A stretch of 64,000 bases of DNA from Bacillota bacterium (GCA_023410575.1 JAEYPP010000083.1:11248-75247), one strand, 5' to 3'; shown: positions 1 to 9,016, numbered from the stretch's first letter. Numbers and translations are program-made. The notes: a model not told the origin generated them from the sequence alone.

Positions 1-606
1 TATTTCCTTCCAAGGTAAATAATTGTCTGCAATCAGGTAATCAAAGTTACTTCCATCGGAGTCGATACAAAGTCCGTACATCCCACAGACAATCTCACAG
101 CCACCATCCTTCATATGTTCTTGCCAAAACTTAGGTATTTCGTGATACGCAGTTTCGTTATTAAAACTTCTCTTTCTTCCCATTACTGTAAATGCTGCTT
201 TTTCTTCAATTCGATATTCCATCATCGTTCCACCCTCCAGTGATAATATTATACGAAGTGGCGCAAAATCGCGTAGCTGTGCACCCTTCTCTTTCGCAGC
301 TGATGGAGTAATTCCATGAAACTTCGTAAATGCTCTCGTAAAGCTATCTGGTGATTCATAACGATACTTGATTGCGATATCGATTACTTTCTCCTCACCA
401 CGTATTAGCTCTCTTGCCGCCACGGTCATTCTTCGATTTCGAATATATTCAGCAACACTGAATCCACATAAGACCGTAAAAATACGATGAAAGTGATACT
501 CTGATACATAAGCTTTATCTGCTAAATCCTTAATTGTAATATCTTCTGTCAGATTTTGCTCAATGTATTCAATTACATTTTGTAGACCTTGTATCCAAGT
601 ACTCAT
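1..606 (-). CDS. AraC-family regulator with GyrI-like effector domain (3' end outside window)
   Basis: A frame open from the ATG at 606 to the window edge encodes at least 202 residues. The first ~100 residues form an AraC-type double helix-turn-helix, with segments such as IKDLADKAYVSEYHFHRIF and an SPDSFTRAFTKFHGITP motif. After it comes the start of an effector-binding domain of the GyrI/integron-associated type (EYRIEEKAAFTVMGRKRSF). Such proteins usually bind small hydrophobic or drug-like ligands and regulate a nearby gene. The start is backed by GGAGGAGCG seven bases upstream. The C-terminus lies to the left of the window, so length and target are unknown. Confidence 0.85.
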   Translation of the reverse strand, partial: MSTWIQGLQNVIEYIEQNLTEDITIKDLADKAYVSEYHFHRIFTVLCGFSVAEYIRNRRMTVAARELIRGEEKVIDIAIKYRYESPDSFTRAFTKFHGITPSAAKEKGAQLRDFAPLRIILSLEGGTMMEYRIEEKAAFTVMGRKRSFNNETAYHEIPKFWQEHMKDGGCEIVCGMYGLCIDSDGSNFDYLIADNYLPWKEI

Positions 607-739
607 GGTATCGCTCCTCCTTAACTGTAAATACAGTATAATACGAGTTCTATCTTCCTTCCCTACTTTTCTTGCTTAAAACGGTAGGGTAAATTGGGGG
701 GTATCTACAATTAAAAGAACCATTCTTCTACCGAATTAT

Positions 740-2245
740 TTATTGTCTATAATAACTTAAGAAATCTCTTAATTTATCTGCCGCATCTTCAAGTACTTCC
801 AAACGTGGTAAATATACGATGCGGAAATGATCAGGTTTTTCCCAGTTAAATCCACCACCATGTACAATAAGGATCTTCTTATCTCTTAATAAATCTAATG
901 CAAATTTCTCATCATTTAAGATATTAAATCTCTTCGTATCTAGTTTCGGGAAGATATAGAATGCAGCCTTTGGTTTTACTGCACTAATTCCAGGAATGTC
1001 ATTAAGTGCCTTGTAAATGAAATCACGTTGCTCATATACTCTTCCACCTGGCACAATATAATTCGTTACACTTTGATAGCCACCCAAAGCAGTTTGAACA
1101 ATGGATTGAGCTGGTACATTCGAACAAAGTCTCATATTGGATAACATATTGAGCCCTTGTATATAATCTTTTGCTAAATTTTTATTACCGCTGAGAACCA
1201 TCCAACCGATACGAAATCCTGCAATCATATGTGATTTTGATAATCCACTGTATGTAACACAGAATAAATCTGGTGCTAGTGAAGCGATTGAAACATGTTC
1301 CTCCCCATCCATAACCAAACGGTCATAAATTTCATCAGAAAAAATAATAAGCTGATGTTCTCTAGCAACATTTACGATTTGCTGTAATACTTCCTTCGGA
1401 TATAAGGCTCCCGTCGGATTATTCGGATTAATAATTACAATCGCTTTTGTTTTATCCGTTATTTTCTTTCTAATATCATCCAAATCTGGATACCACTCAG
1501 ATTGTTCATCACAAATATAATGAACTGCCTTGCCACCTGATAATGTAACACAAGCGGTCCATAATGGATAATCTGGGGAAGGTACCAGTACTTCATCGCC
1601 ATTATCTAATAAGGCAGACATACTTAGACTAATTAGTTCGCTTACTCCATTTCCTGTATAAATGTCTTCAATGGAAACATTCGGGATGTTTTTCAGTTGA
1701 GAATATTGCATAATCGCTTTTCTCGCGGAGAACAGTCCTTTGGAAGCTGAATATCCCTCGCACTCCGTTAATTGTCGTTGCATATCGTAAACAACCTCGT
1801 CAGGAGTACGAAAGCCAAATGGAGCTGGATTACCGATATTAAGCTTTAATACATGGGTACCACTATCCTCCATTCTTGTTGCTTCATCTACTACAGGTCC
1901 TCTTACGTCATATAAAACATTATCCAATTTGGATGATTTCCTAAACTCACGCATACTATTACTCCCTTCTTTGGTAACACCCTGACTTGATGATTCCATT
2001 GTATGAGCAATGTTATGAGTATTCGATTCTTTGCCATATAACCATTGAACATCTACATGCAATGTTTTAGCAAGAAAATAACCTATTTTCTCTCTAGGTA
2101 CAGAATCTCCACTTACGTATTGACTCATTTGGCTCTTACCAAGTTTAATATTCTCTTCTTTTGCTGCACGAAGGAAATCAACTTGTTTCATTCCTTGCAT
2201 TTGCATCGCTTCCTTTAATCGTTCTGTAAATGTAGCATTTATCAT
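740..2245 (-). CDS. XRE helix-turn-helix / class I aminotransferase fusion
   Basis: 501 residues. Residues ~1-75 are a Cro/C1-type DNA-binding domain (FLRAAKEENIKLGKSQMSQY), then a ~20-residue linker and a fold-type I PLP aminotransferase (~100-500) of the AlaA/AlaT type. The PLP lysine lies in SGLSKSHMIAGFRIGW; NPNNPTGALYP and FSDEIYDRL are the usual cofactor-contact blocks. The family transaminates alanine/2-oxoglutarate or a similar pair; the substrate cannot be told from sequence. The HTH suggests that the enzyme binds DNA or controls its own gene. GGGAGGAG precedes the ATG. It differs from MocR proteins, whose DNA-binding part is GntR-type. Confidence 0.9.
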   Translation of the reverse strand: MINATFTERLKEAMQMQGMKQVDFLRAAKEENIKLGKSQMSQYVSGDSVPREKIGYFLAKTLHVDVQWLYGKESNTHNIAHTMESSSQGVTKEGSNSMREFRKSSKLDNVLYDVRGPVVDEATRMEDSGTHVLKLNIGNPAPFGFRTPDEVVYDMQRQLTECEGYSASKGLFSARKAIMQYSQLKNIPNVSIEDIYTGNGVSELISLSMSALLDNGDEVLVPSPDYPLWTACVTLSGGKAVHYICDEQSEWYPDLDDIRKKITDKTKAIVIINPNNPTGALYPKEVLQQIVNVAREHQLIIFSDEIYDRLVMDGEEHVSIASLAPDLFCVTYSGLSKSHMIAGFRIGWMVLSGNKNLAKDYIQGLNMLSNMRLCSNVPAQSIVQTALGGYQSVTNYIVPGGRVYEQRDFIYKALNDIPGISAVKPKAAFYIFPKLDTKRFNILNDEKFALDLLRDKKILIVHGGGFNWEKPDHFRIVYLPRLEVLEDAADKLRDFLSYYRQ

Positions 2246-2658
2246 TGTCTATTCTCCTCCCAATCTTCAATCAACCAACAAGTAGGTATTATGATTATTA
2301 TGTATTAGTTCATTAAAAGTTCAAATGTTCATTTGTTTCTTATTATGATAACACTATTTTTCATATTATTCAAGTATTTTCCAATAAAAAGTTTAGAAAA
2401 TTATAAATATGTTCAATATGTTCTTTATTTTCTCCATATAAAGTGCTTTATTGTTCATGTTTACTTATTGTTACGATTAAAAAGTTCATTTTAGATTCAA
2501 ATCACAGCAAAAAGTTCATTTTTATTCAAATTGTAACCAAACGTTTATTTAACAATATACCATTAGGTACATTCCTTTTCATACTCTTAAAAAAATAAAC
2601 ACTCAATAGTAATAAGCAGTTTCATGTCATGTCGTAATCAGTTTTTTTCCAATATAAA
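2246..2658. other. AT-rich upstream region of the HTH-aminotransferase with seven GTTCA motifs
   Basis: No gene is seen. GTTCA occurs at 2308, 2319, 2327, 2411, 2453, 2484 and 2514, the last two inside near-identical ~23-bp direct repeats (2479-2502 and 2509-2531). All copies have the same orientation. They may be operator half-sites for the XRE domain encoded just downstream; this is an inference from position and repetition. Confidence 0.5.
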
Positions 2659-2686
2659 AGCGACCCGATTTATATGTCGGGCCGCT
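2659..2686 (-). terminator. Intrinsic terminator of the ABC exporter genes
   Basis: Ten-base arms AGCGACCCGA and TCGGGCCGCT form a GC-rich hairpin (one G-U pair). On the minus strand it is followed by TTTTATATT. It lies 78 bases past the stop of the ABC ATPase gene. Confidence 0.8.
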
Positions 2687-2763
2687 ATGGGAAACGGCAA
2701 TTTTAATTCTAAAAGCATATTATTTCCGTAGTGGTTGTGAAATGAAAGCTCCGATGGCTATGT

Positions 2764-3396
2764 TTATCTTACCACTTCTATACCACCCCGTTTTATCTTG
2801 AAAACAACATCAGCTTGTCCCGCCACTTCATTAGCGTGAGTTACCACTATGACGCATTTTTGAAATTCATGGGCGCTTTCTTTGAGTATTTTTACAATTC
2901 CAGCCGCTGTATCCTCATCCAAATTGCCTGTTGGCTCGTCAGCTAAGATAATAGGAGCGTCAGAGGCAAGGGCGCGGGCAATCGCTACACGCTGCTGCTG
3001 GCCGCCGGACAGCTTTAAGATATTCCGCTTGGTCTCCTCTGCGGTAATTCCTAATCGCTCTAAAACTGAAAACGCACTTTTATTTGCGGTCAGCACAACA
3101 TTCTCAATCGGGTTCATGTAGTCGATAAGGTTGTAACTTTGAAAAACCATAGCGATACGATTTCTCCTGTGGTAGTCAAGACCTTTTTCCGCAATATCCT
3201 CACCGTCAAACAGGATATTACCCTTGACCGGAACATCTAAGCCACCAAGAATGGACAACAGAGTAGTCTTGCCAGAACCGGATGGCCCGAGGATAGCATA
3301 CATTTTCCCCGTTTCAAGTACGGCATTTATATCGGACAGTATGTTTTTACCTTTTTCGTAGGTATAAAATACACTTTTGATTTCTAAGGTACTCAT
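2764..3396 (-). CDS. ABC transporter ATPase, MacB/LolD-type
   Basis: 210 residues, the usual size for a stand-alone ATPase paired with an FtsX/MacB permease. Walker A is GPSGSGKTT, the signature LSGGQQQRVAIARAL, Walker B IILADEPTGNLD, with a Q-loop in MVFQSYNLI. It would power the permease encoded 12 bases upstream; these exporters move peptides, lipoproteins or antimicrobials, and the substrate here is unknown. AAAGGAG precedes the ATG. The coding sequence is clearly richer in G+C than the window's housekeeping genes, suggesting acquisition as part of a cassette. Confidence 0.92.
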   Translation of the reverse strand: MSTLEIKSVFYTYEKGKNILSDINAVLETGKMYAILGPSGSGKTTLLSILGGLDVPVKGNILFDGEDIAEKGLDYHRRNRIAMVFQSYNLIDYMNPIENVVLTANKSAFSVLERLGITAEETKRNILKLSGGQQQRVAIARALASDAPIILADEPTGNLDEDTAAGIVKILKESAHEFQKCVIVVTHANEVAGQADVVFKIKRGGIEVVR

Positions 3397-3408
3397 TTTT
3401 CGCTCCTT

Positions 3409-4944
3409 TCAGCTCATTTTTGATAGTATTTCTCTAGGCTTTAAGCGCATTACTGTCATCCCCGCAACGCCTACCGATATGATTATGATAACGAAACCGA
3501 TGAGGTACAATTTCAAAATACTGTCCAATCCGATAGATACGCTGATTTGAGTATCATTTGGTAACTCAGGTTCTTCGATTGGCGAGGGAACATACCTGCC
3601 GTCTTCGTCGGGAACAATACCTTGGATACCATCTTGGCCTGCAACAAAGAAGCCCCCTCCGCCGACGGTATCGTTGCTGACAGCATCTCCGTTAGCGATA
3701 TCGACAGATATCTGTGCGCTAGGTACATTTTGCTGCAAAAGGCCGTTTCCGACTTGCTGCGCAATCACACTGCTAGTAAAGTAAGATAACCCGAATGCCA
3801 ATACCGCAATCAACAAAACCTCGGCGAGATATTGTCCGATAATAGCCTCTTTTCTGATACCGACTGAGAGGTATATACCCGTCTCGTGGATACGGTTTTT
3901 CGACCACATCGTGAGTATAAGGGAAAGTATCAACGCACTGACAACCACTGTGATCGCAAGTATTGTCACTATGAGGTCATTAAGCCTTTCAAGCGGCGCA
4001 GCTGCTTTTGCATAATCCTCGTTATCTATACCAATTATAAACGCCTGCGAATCAATTAAGAAATTCTCCTCAATGTATGATAAGATGTCCGAAAGTTTAA
4101 TAGGATCGCTTACCCTAAAGGAGACTTCACTAAATCCCTTTGGAATGCCCGGCTGCCACTGTTTAAAGCTACTCATGTCGAAGAATATCCTATTCTCCAA
4201 CATATCATGCTGTGACGCCATACTTATTGTCTTGCCTCCCTTAAGCATGGGGTCCGTGATCTCAAATATGCCGACTATTGTAACCCCGGTGATAGTTTCA
4301 CCGGTTTGATATAGCTTGCCGTCTTCAAGCCGCTCGTTTTTTCCCAACAGAGTCAGTTCATCTCCGAGCCTAAGTCCGTTTTTTTCAGCCAAATCCTTAC
4401 TTATAACCGCCACATTGCTTTCGTCTGCCCAAAAATGGCGGCCCTGAGTTAATGTCAGCGTGCCGGAACGGAAATAGCCCACTTCCTCTGTAGTCCCTAC
4501 AATAGACGCTTTTGCCATTCGCTGTTGTGTTGGCGACAACTGTATGGTACCGGGTATATACTCAATATCCGCAAACTTCATAATATAATCTCTTATTTCT
4601 GCGTCGTAGGCAACAACGCCGTCTATGCCCATGATTGTGTCAATTTCCTTCTGCGTGATGGGTTTTTCCGTGTAGCTTTCAAACGCTTGATTAATAGCTT
4701 CCGGGTTATCCAACACAACTAATTCCGCTTGGATTCGATACGGGTTTTCCTCGGAATAATTGTCCGCTAAATTAATATATCCCCCCAGCGTTTTCCGCAA
4801 GTTCTCCTGCGCCAAATCGGACGATTTACCGATTGACAGACTTGTGAGCGCAAAGGTTGCTATGACCAGTAAGACGGCAAACATCAATACGCTCTTTCCT
4901 TTTTTTCGTGTAACATATAAATAGGCTCGTTTCAATGAACTCAA
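3409..4944 (-). CDS. ABC transporter permease, FtsX/MacB-type
   Basis: 511 residues. One membrane segment near residues 15-35 is followed by a large extracytoplasmic region (~40-315, MacB periplasmic-core-like). Three more segments lie near 320-345, 370-390 and 475-500, and the protein ends in LKPREILSKMS as is typical of FtsX permeases. A Gly-rich loop (SNDTVGGGGFF) separates the last two segments. The start is a TTG nine bases after AAAGGAG. It forms an export pair with the ATPase 12 bases downstream. The terminator between it and the upstream histidine kinase implies its own promoter in 4945-5051, plausibly the target of the response regulator. Confidence 0.88.
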   Translation of the reverse strand: MSSLKRAYLYVTRKKGKSVLMFAVLLVIATFALTSLSIGKSSDLAQENLRKTLGGYINLADNYSEENPYRIQAELVVLDNPEAINQAFESYTEKPITQKEIDTIMGIDGVVAYDAEIRDYIMKFADIEYIPGTIQLSPTQQRMAKASIVGTTEEVGYFRSGTLTLTQGRHFWADESNVAVISKDLAEKNGLRLGDELTLLGKNERLEDGKLYQTGETITGVTIVGIFEITDPMLKGGKTISMASQHDMLENRIFFDMSSFKQWQPGIPKGFSEVSFRVSDPIKLSDILSYIEENFLIDSQAFIIGIDNEDYAKAAAPLERLNDLIVTILAITVVVSALILSLILTMWSKNRIHETGIYLSVGIRKEAIIGQYLAEVLLIAVLAFGLSYFTSSVIAQQVGNGLLQQNVPSAQISVDIANGDAVSNDTVGGGGFFVAGQDGIQGIVPDEDGRYVPSPIEEPELPNDTQISVSIGLDSILKLYLIGFVIIIISVGVAGMTVMRLKPREILSKMS

Positions 4945-5051
4945 TTTAACGTACTCCTTTCAATTTAGAATAATCATATAATAACTCATCGATATAGAGG
5001 GGGTATGAAACGTATATGGAGCGTATATGGAATTGTAAAGTAGAACAAAAA

Positions 5052-5076
5052 TCCCGCCACTCAAAAAGCGACGGGA
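5052..5076 (-). terminator. Terminator between the two-component genes and the ABC genes
   Basis: Arms TCCCGTCGCT and AGTGGCGGGA pair over ten positions with G-U pairs around a TTTTG loop, followed on the minus strand by TTTTTG. It closes the regulator/kinase transcript. Confidence 0.8.
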
Positions 5077-5105
5077 AATAACAATTATTGAAGTAATATA
5101 AGGGA

Positions 5106-6233
5106 TTAAACATAGATAGAGAACTGCATCCCCTGCCCATTCTCTGACGGCTCAAATTTATAGTCTATATCTAAAGCATCTAATATTGTAGCAGTGATAT
5201 ACAGGCCGAGCCCGTTGCCTCCGGTATCACGATTTCTCGCGTATTCGGGGCGATAAAACGGTTCAAAAATACGTGTCAAATGCTCCTGTGGTATAGGCGT
5301 ACACTCATTTTCAACTATAATCATATTTTCGTCAAAGAAAACTATAACTGTGTTTCCTGCATCGGTATATGAAACGGCGTTAGAAATTACATTTGCAATC
5401 GCTTTTTCCAGCAACTTAGGTTTGGTATTCATCATAAACCCATATGACAAATCAAGCTCAAATCCAATCCCTTTTGCCTTAGCAATCATTCGATATGATT
5501 AGCATAAATCATCTATCATATCAGCGACGTCAGTATCAACGGTCTCTTCACTTTCCATAATCATACCTAACTTTGAGGTGTCCAGTATATTTCTTATCAT
5601 AATGTGAAGCTGTTCCGTTTGTTCCTTGCACTTAAGTAAATATTCATCATGATTCCGATATTTTCCCACGCCAAGTATCATATTCTCAAGCATGGCATTG
5701 ACGGCTGTGACAGGCGTTTTCAATTCATGAGAAGCGGCACGAAGAAAGTCAACCTTTGATCTTTCAGCCTCGCGCACTTTTTCTTTTTCCGTTTCAAGAT
5801 TGTCTATAGTTACAAGCAAGCTTTGATACAGCTCGTTAATGTTTTCAGACAAAATACCTAGTTCATCCCGCGAATGTATATCTGAAGCCGCAGTCTTTTC
5901 AAGCCGCGCCATTTTCTCTGTAACAGATGAAATGTGTTTTATTGGGACAGTAAATACTTTTGAATAGAGAATCGAGCAAATCAGTGACACAAAAACGCAG
6001 CAGAGCAGCGAGAGGGGAAATGCATTGACAATTATGCTGGTTATGGCAGATTGCTTTAACGTCGTGCTTATCTCGCGTGTTGTGCCATCAGACATTGACA
6101 AATATATCGGCAAATCATCTGCAGCCCTTTGGATAGCGAAAAGATAAGTCAGGCCAAATGCCAGCACCACGATAAAGAGCATTAATGAAAACGTGTATAA
6201 AAAGGTTCTCGGAAATATTTTCATCTTTTTCAT
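5106..6233 (-). pseudogene. Sensor histidine kinase interrupted by one in-frame stop
   Basis: Read through, this is a complete ~375-residue kinase: two membrane segments (~10-30, ~68-90) around a short outer loop, a linker, a HisKA domain with the phospho-His in AASHELKTPVTA (~residue 168), and an ATPase domain with N box (ANVISNAVSYTDAG) and G box (GGNGLGLYI). A single TAA at 5499-5501 follows DMIDDLC. The same frame then continues SYRMIAKAKGIGF without any shift, so one base change (for example GAA to TAA) would explain it. Translation would stop between the HisKA and ATPase domains. An ATG nine bases after the stop has no clear ribosome site. The start overlaps the regulator stop (ATGA). 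Confidence 0.85.
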
Positions 6234-6895
6234 TTACCCACCTCATATTTATAACCAATGCCCTTGACAGTAACAATACAATCGAACCGTAATTTTTTTC
6301 GGATATTTTTTATATAAGTATCTATTGTCCTGTCGATAATGGGGTAATCATCACCCCATATTTGGTCAAGAATCTGCGACCTTGTAAGAACATGCCCCTT
6401 ATGTCCCACTAGCAATTTTAACAAGTCAATTTCCTTTGGGGTTATGTCGATCTTGCCTGTGCTGTCGTTTGCTGTATAGCCGGAAAAATTAACGGTGACA
6501 TCTCCAAAATTCATAGTATATAAAGAAGCATTTTCGGCACTCCTGCGCAGTAGCGCCGTAACGCGCTTACCCAGTATGACCATTGAAAAGGGCTTTATCA
6601 TATAATCATCGGCCTGTCCGTCAAAGCTGGTAACCTGCGTATACTCGTCCTCAATGGCCGTAAGCATGATCACAGGCACTACGCTCCTTTTTCGGATTTC
6701 GTGAAGCACCGCAAGCCCCGTGATTTTGGGTAACATGATATCAAGTACGATAAGTTCTATTTCATTTTCCGAAAAAAGTAACAGAGCTTCCTCGCCGTCA
6801 TAAGCGGAAACAATACTGTGTCCAGTGGACTTCAAGTATTCGCTTATTGCTTCATTTGTATTTTTATCATCCTCAACAATCAGCAACAATGCCAT
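6230..6895 (-). CDS. OmpR-family response regulator
   Basis: 221 residues. Receiver domain (1-115) with the acidic pair EDD near residues 8-10, phospho-acceptor Asp in LIVLDIMLP, the switch Thr in VIMLTAIED and Lys in MIKPFS. A winged-helix DNA-binding domain follows (~130-220, ending RKKLRFDCIVTVKGIGYKYE). AGGAGG precedes the ATG. The order regulator, kinase, permease, ATPase matches Firmicute stress/antimicrobial-sensing modules that switch on their own ABC exporter. With its kinase truncated it may be unphosphorylated or served by another kinase. Confidence 0.92.
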   Translation of the reverse strand: MALLLIVEDDKNTNEAISEYLKSTGHSIVSAYDGEEALLLFSENEIELIVLDIMLPKITGLAVLHEIRKRSVVPVIMLTAIEDEYTQVTSFDGQADDYMIKPFSMVILGKRVTALLRRSAENASLYTMNFGDVTVNFSGYTANDSTGKIDITPKEIDLLKLLVGHKGHVLTRSQILDQIWGDDYPIIDRTIDTYIKNIRKKLRFDCIVTVKGIGYKYEVGK

Positions 6896-7099
6896 GTCAA
6901 CACCTCCTTGTTAATCGTATCATGCCAATATGGAAACAATGTGAAATTAATATCGCACTTTAATTATATCATGCTACACAAAGATGTCGCAAAATCCGCC
7001 CAAGAATGGTTTTGCATAAACCGGCAAGCAGGGCAATTGTGACTACGGTTTTGATTTTTCGCGCCGTCCAGCGCTCATAATGCTTTACATTATAATAAC

Positions 7100-7128
7100 A
7101 TGGACTGTCAATTCATACGACAGTCCAT
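7100..7128 (-). terminator. Hairpin after the Lsa-type ABC-F gene
   Basis: Perfect ten-base arms ATGGACTGTC and GACAGTCCAT with a nine-base loop, eight bases past the stop and followed on the minus strand by GTTATTATAAT. Confidence 0.6.
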
Positions 7129-7135
7129 CCAACTT

Positions 7136-8671
7136 TTATAATTCAATTACCTTCGTAGCAATCTGCTCCCGAAACCTGACATCATGCTCAACGACAATCA
7201 TTGTCGGCTGATAGCGAAGTAACACCTGTTCAATTTGCATCCTCGAGAATACATCAATATAGTTTAATGGTTCATCCCAAATATAAAGATGCGCTGGAGT
7301 TATTAGACTGGCTGCGATCAAAACTTTCTTCTTCTGCCCCTCGGAGTAATCTTCCATATTTTTTGCAAACTGCGAACGCTCCAAATCCAATTGGCGTAAC
7401 AAAGAGCAGAACAAGCTTTCCTCAAGGTTTTGTACTTTACAAAAATCTTTGATTGAACCTCGCAAATAAGAAGTATCCTGATTAATATAAGATACAACCA
7501 CGCCAGAAGCAGCAAAAAGGTTTCCTGTCTCTAAGAGTTTTAGATTCACAAGGTTAGATTTTGGTTGTGCAAGTTTTTGTAATATGACTTTAATGAGACT
7601 TGACTTACCACAGCCATTGGCTCCATTTAAAAATACTCGTTCTCCTTGGTTTAGTTCAAAACTTAAGTTAGAAAATAAAGAAGAATCTGAATCTTCGTAT
7701 TGAAGACCGTATTCGTTCAATCTTAGCAAATTCTTCTTATGGAATTCCATTGGCATTAATTTTAGTTCAGCTGGATTTTCAATATCGTGAAGCAATCCTT
7801 CTTTTTCTTTAATCTCTTGCTCAATTCGCATTTCCATCTGTTTTACTCGGCTTTGTAATTTCTTTGTTTTTGCTCCAATATAAGCTCTTGTATCAAGACA
7901 TCGATCATGCTCTTTGATTGGATTAAACCCGATTTTGGTACGTTCATTCTTATCTGCCCATACTTTCGTACGTTTGGAGGCTTCATTTAGCTTCACAATC
8001 TCTTTTCTATGTTTTTCATTTTCACTCATTGAGAATGCATCTTTACGGCTCTTGTTTTCCCACCAACAAGAAAAATTACCTGCTTGCACTTCAATTGTCG
8101 TTCGATTCAGTACTAATACATGGTCAACGCATGCATCAAGAAGATCTCGATCATGGGATACAAGAATAAATCCTTTTTTTGAGGCTAGATATGCTTTTAC
8201 TACTTCTCTCGACTCGCGATCCAGATGGTTCGTAGGTTCATCAATGAGTAAAAAATCATTCTCTCCAGAGAATAAGACTGCTAGCATAACTTTCGTCCGT
8301 TCGCCATAGCTTAATGTTTCATATGGACGATACAAAATTTCAGCATTAACTCCCAATTTATCTAATTCACATATCACTCGCCATTGTTCGCAACCAACTT
8401 TTAATCGATCGATAAATAAAATTGCTGGCTGCTTTTTATCTTCCTCATTGATCTGATATGGAAAATAATCAAATACCGTACTTGTGCTAATATTACCGTT
8501 ATATTCATATTTTCCGAGTAATAAATTCAAAAATGTCGTTTTCCCTTTTCCATTTCGTCCAATAAATCCGAGTTTCCAATCAGTATCAATGGAAAATGAT
8601 ACATTTTCAAAAATATTATCTGAACTTCCCTCATAATAAAACGTGAGATTATTTACGTTAATTTGTGCCAT
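7136..8671 (-). CDS. ABC-F ribosomal-protection protein, Lsa/CplR-like
   Basis: 511 residues with two ABC domains and no membrane segment. First site: GRNGKGKTT, LSYGERTKV, LLIDEPTNHLD. Second site: GANGCGKSS, YSEGQKKKV, IWDEPLNYIDVF. The linker between them (~185-300, rich in Lys/Glu) is the ribosome-probing interdomain region. The opening block WKLGFIGRNGKGKTT and the WDEPLNYIDVF variant resemble the Lsa clade, which displaces lincosamides, streptogramin A and pleuromutilins from the peptidyl-transferase centre. The antibiotic range is an inference. AAAGGAG precedes the ATG. A ~340-nt leader with a tiny ORF and a terminator lies upstream, as for many drug-inducible ABC-F genes. Confidence 0.88.
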   Translation of the reverse strand: MAQINVNNLTFYYEGSSDNIFENVSFSIDTDWKLGFIGRNGKGKTTFLNLLLGKYEYNGNISTSTVFDYFPYQINEEDKKQPAILFIDRLKVGCEQWRVICELDKLGVNAEILYRPYETLSYGERTKVMLAVLFSGENDFLLIDEPTNHLDRESREVVKAYLASKKGFILVSHDRDLLDACVDHVLVLNRTTIEVQAGNFSCWWENKSRKDAFSMSENEKHRKEIVKLNEASKRTKVWADKNERTKIGFNPIKEHDRCLDTRAYIGAKTKKLQSRVKQMEMRIEQEIKEKEGLLHDIENPAELKLMPMEFHKKNLLRLNEYGLQYEDSDSSLFSNLSFELNQGERVFLNGANGCGKSSLIKVILQKLAQPKSNLVNLKLLETGNLFAASGVVVSYINQDTSYLRGSIKDFCKVQNLEESLFCSLLRQLDLERSQFAKNMEDYSEGQKKKVLIAASLITPAHLYIWDEPLNYIDVFSRMQIEQVLLRYQPTMIVVEHDVRFREQIATKVIEL

Positions 8672-8751
8672 ACAAATTTCTCCTTTCCATCACCAAAAGA
8701 AGTTATGCTCGTTAATAATCTCTGTATACTCATGATATGATTTTTTCCACG

Positions 8752-8779
8752 AAAAAAAGAGGTTATGAGAACATAAACC
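8752..8779 (-). terminator. Putative attenuator in the ABC-F leader
   Basis: On the minus strand GGTT-t-ATG / CATAACC form a 7-bp stem with one bulged T and a TTCT loop, followed by TCTTTTTTT. It ends about 80 bases before the ABC-F start codon, inside its transcript. An upstream GTTATG (8792-8797) can pair with the same CATAAC and would compete with the terminator stem. Confidence 0.6.
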
Positions 8780-8797
8780 ACTTTTGGCAACATAACG

Positions 8798-8865
8798 AAG
8801 TGTTTTGCTTGCAAAACACTCGCGCCAAGCGCGGTCGCGTAAGCGACATCTTCCTATCGCGCTTG
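8798..8865. repeat. 68-bp dispersed structured repeat, copy 1
   Basis: Matches 62748-62815 with one mismatch (position 8856). It holds three nested dyads: AGTGTTTTGC/GCAAAACACT with a two-base centre, GTCGC-gtaa-GCGAC, and CAAGCGCG/CGCGCTTG enclosing the second. It is far more GC-rich than its surroundings and lies in the ABC-F leader. The next dyad (8884-8917) is not shared with copy 2. Confidence 0.85.
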
Positions 8866-8883
8866 AGCGTATCCTGCGAATCA

Positions 8884-8917
8884 TTTTTACATCATAATAA
8901 TTCATATGATGTAAAAA
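8884..8917. repeat. 13-bp inverted repeat beside dispersed repeat copy 1
   Basis: Perfect arms TTTTTACATCATA and TATGATGTAAAAA around an eight-base loop. It lies in the ABC-F leader and would fold in the RNA. No U-run follows, so it is probably not a terminator. Confidence 0.75.
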
Positions 8918-8975
8918 TATTATTCTGCAATTACAGAACAATACAGTCAATACGTTTTATGCTTTCAAAAGTAGA

Positions 8976-8987
8976 CTATCTTCTCAT
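8976..8987 (-). CDS. Three-codon leader ORF (MRR) of the ABC-F transcript
   Basis: ATG AGA AGA TAG, preceded by AAAGAGGTG with five bases of spacing, a ribosome site as good as those of the real genes here. It begins about 24 nt into the transcript predicted from the promoter at 9017-9044. Short leader peptides read by drug-stalled ribosomes control several ABC-F and erm genes. Too short for any homology support, so the call rests on position and ribosome site. Confidence 0.5.
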   Translation of the reverse strand: MRR

Positions 8988-9016
8988 CTTTTCACCTCTT
9001 TCCTTTTATTAAATAT

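Noticed and set aside
4946..5155. Minus-strand 69-codon frame between kinase and permease
   Set aside because: It overlaps the kinase end and crosses the terminator; no ribosome site.
8690..8950. Minus-strand 86-codon frame in the ABC-F leader
   Set aside because: It runs through the palindromic repeat and hairpins, starts at a TTG without a ribosome site, and its peptide reflects the repeat sequence.
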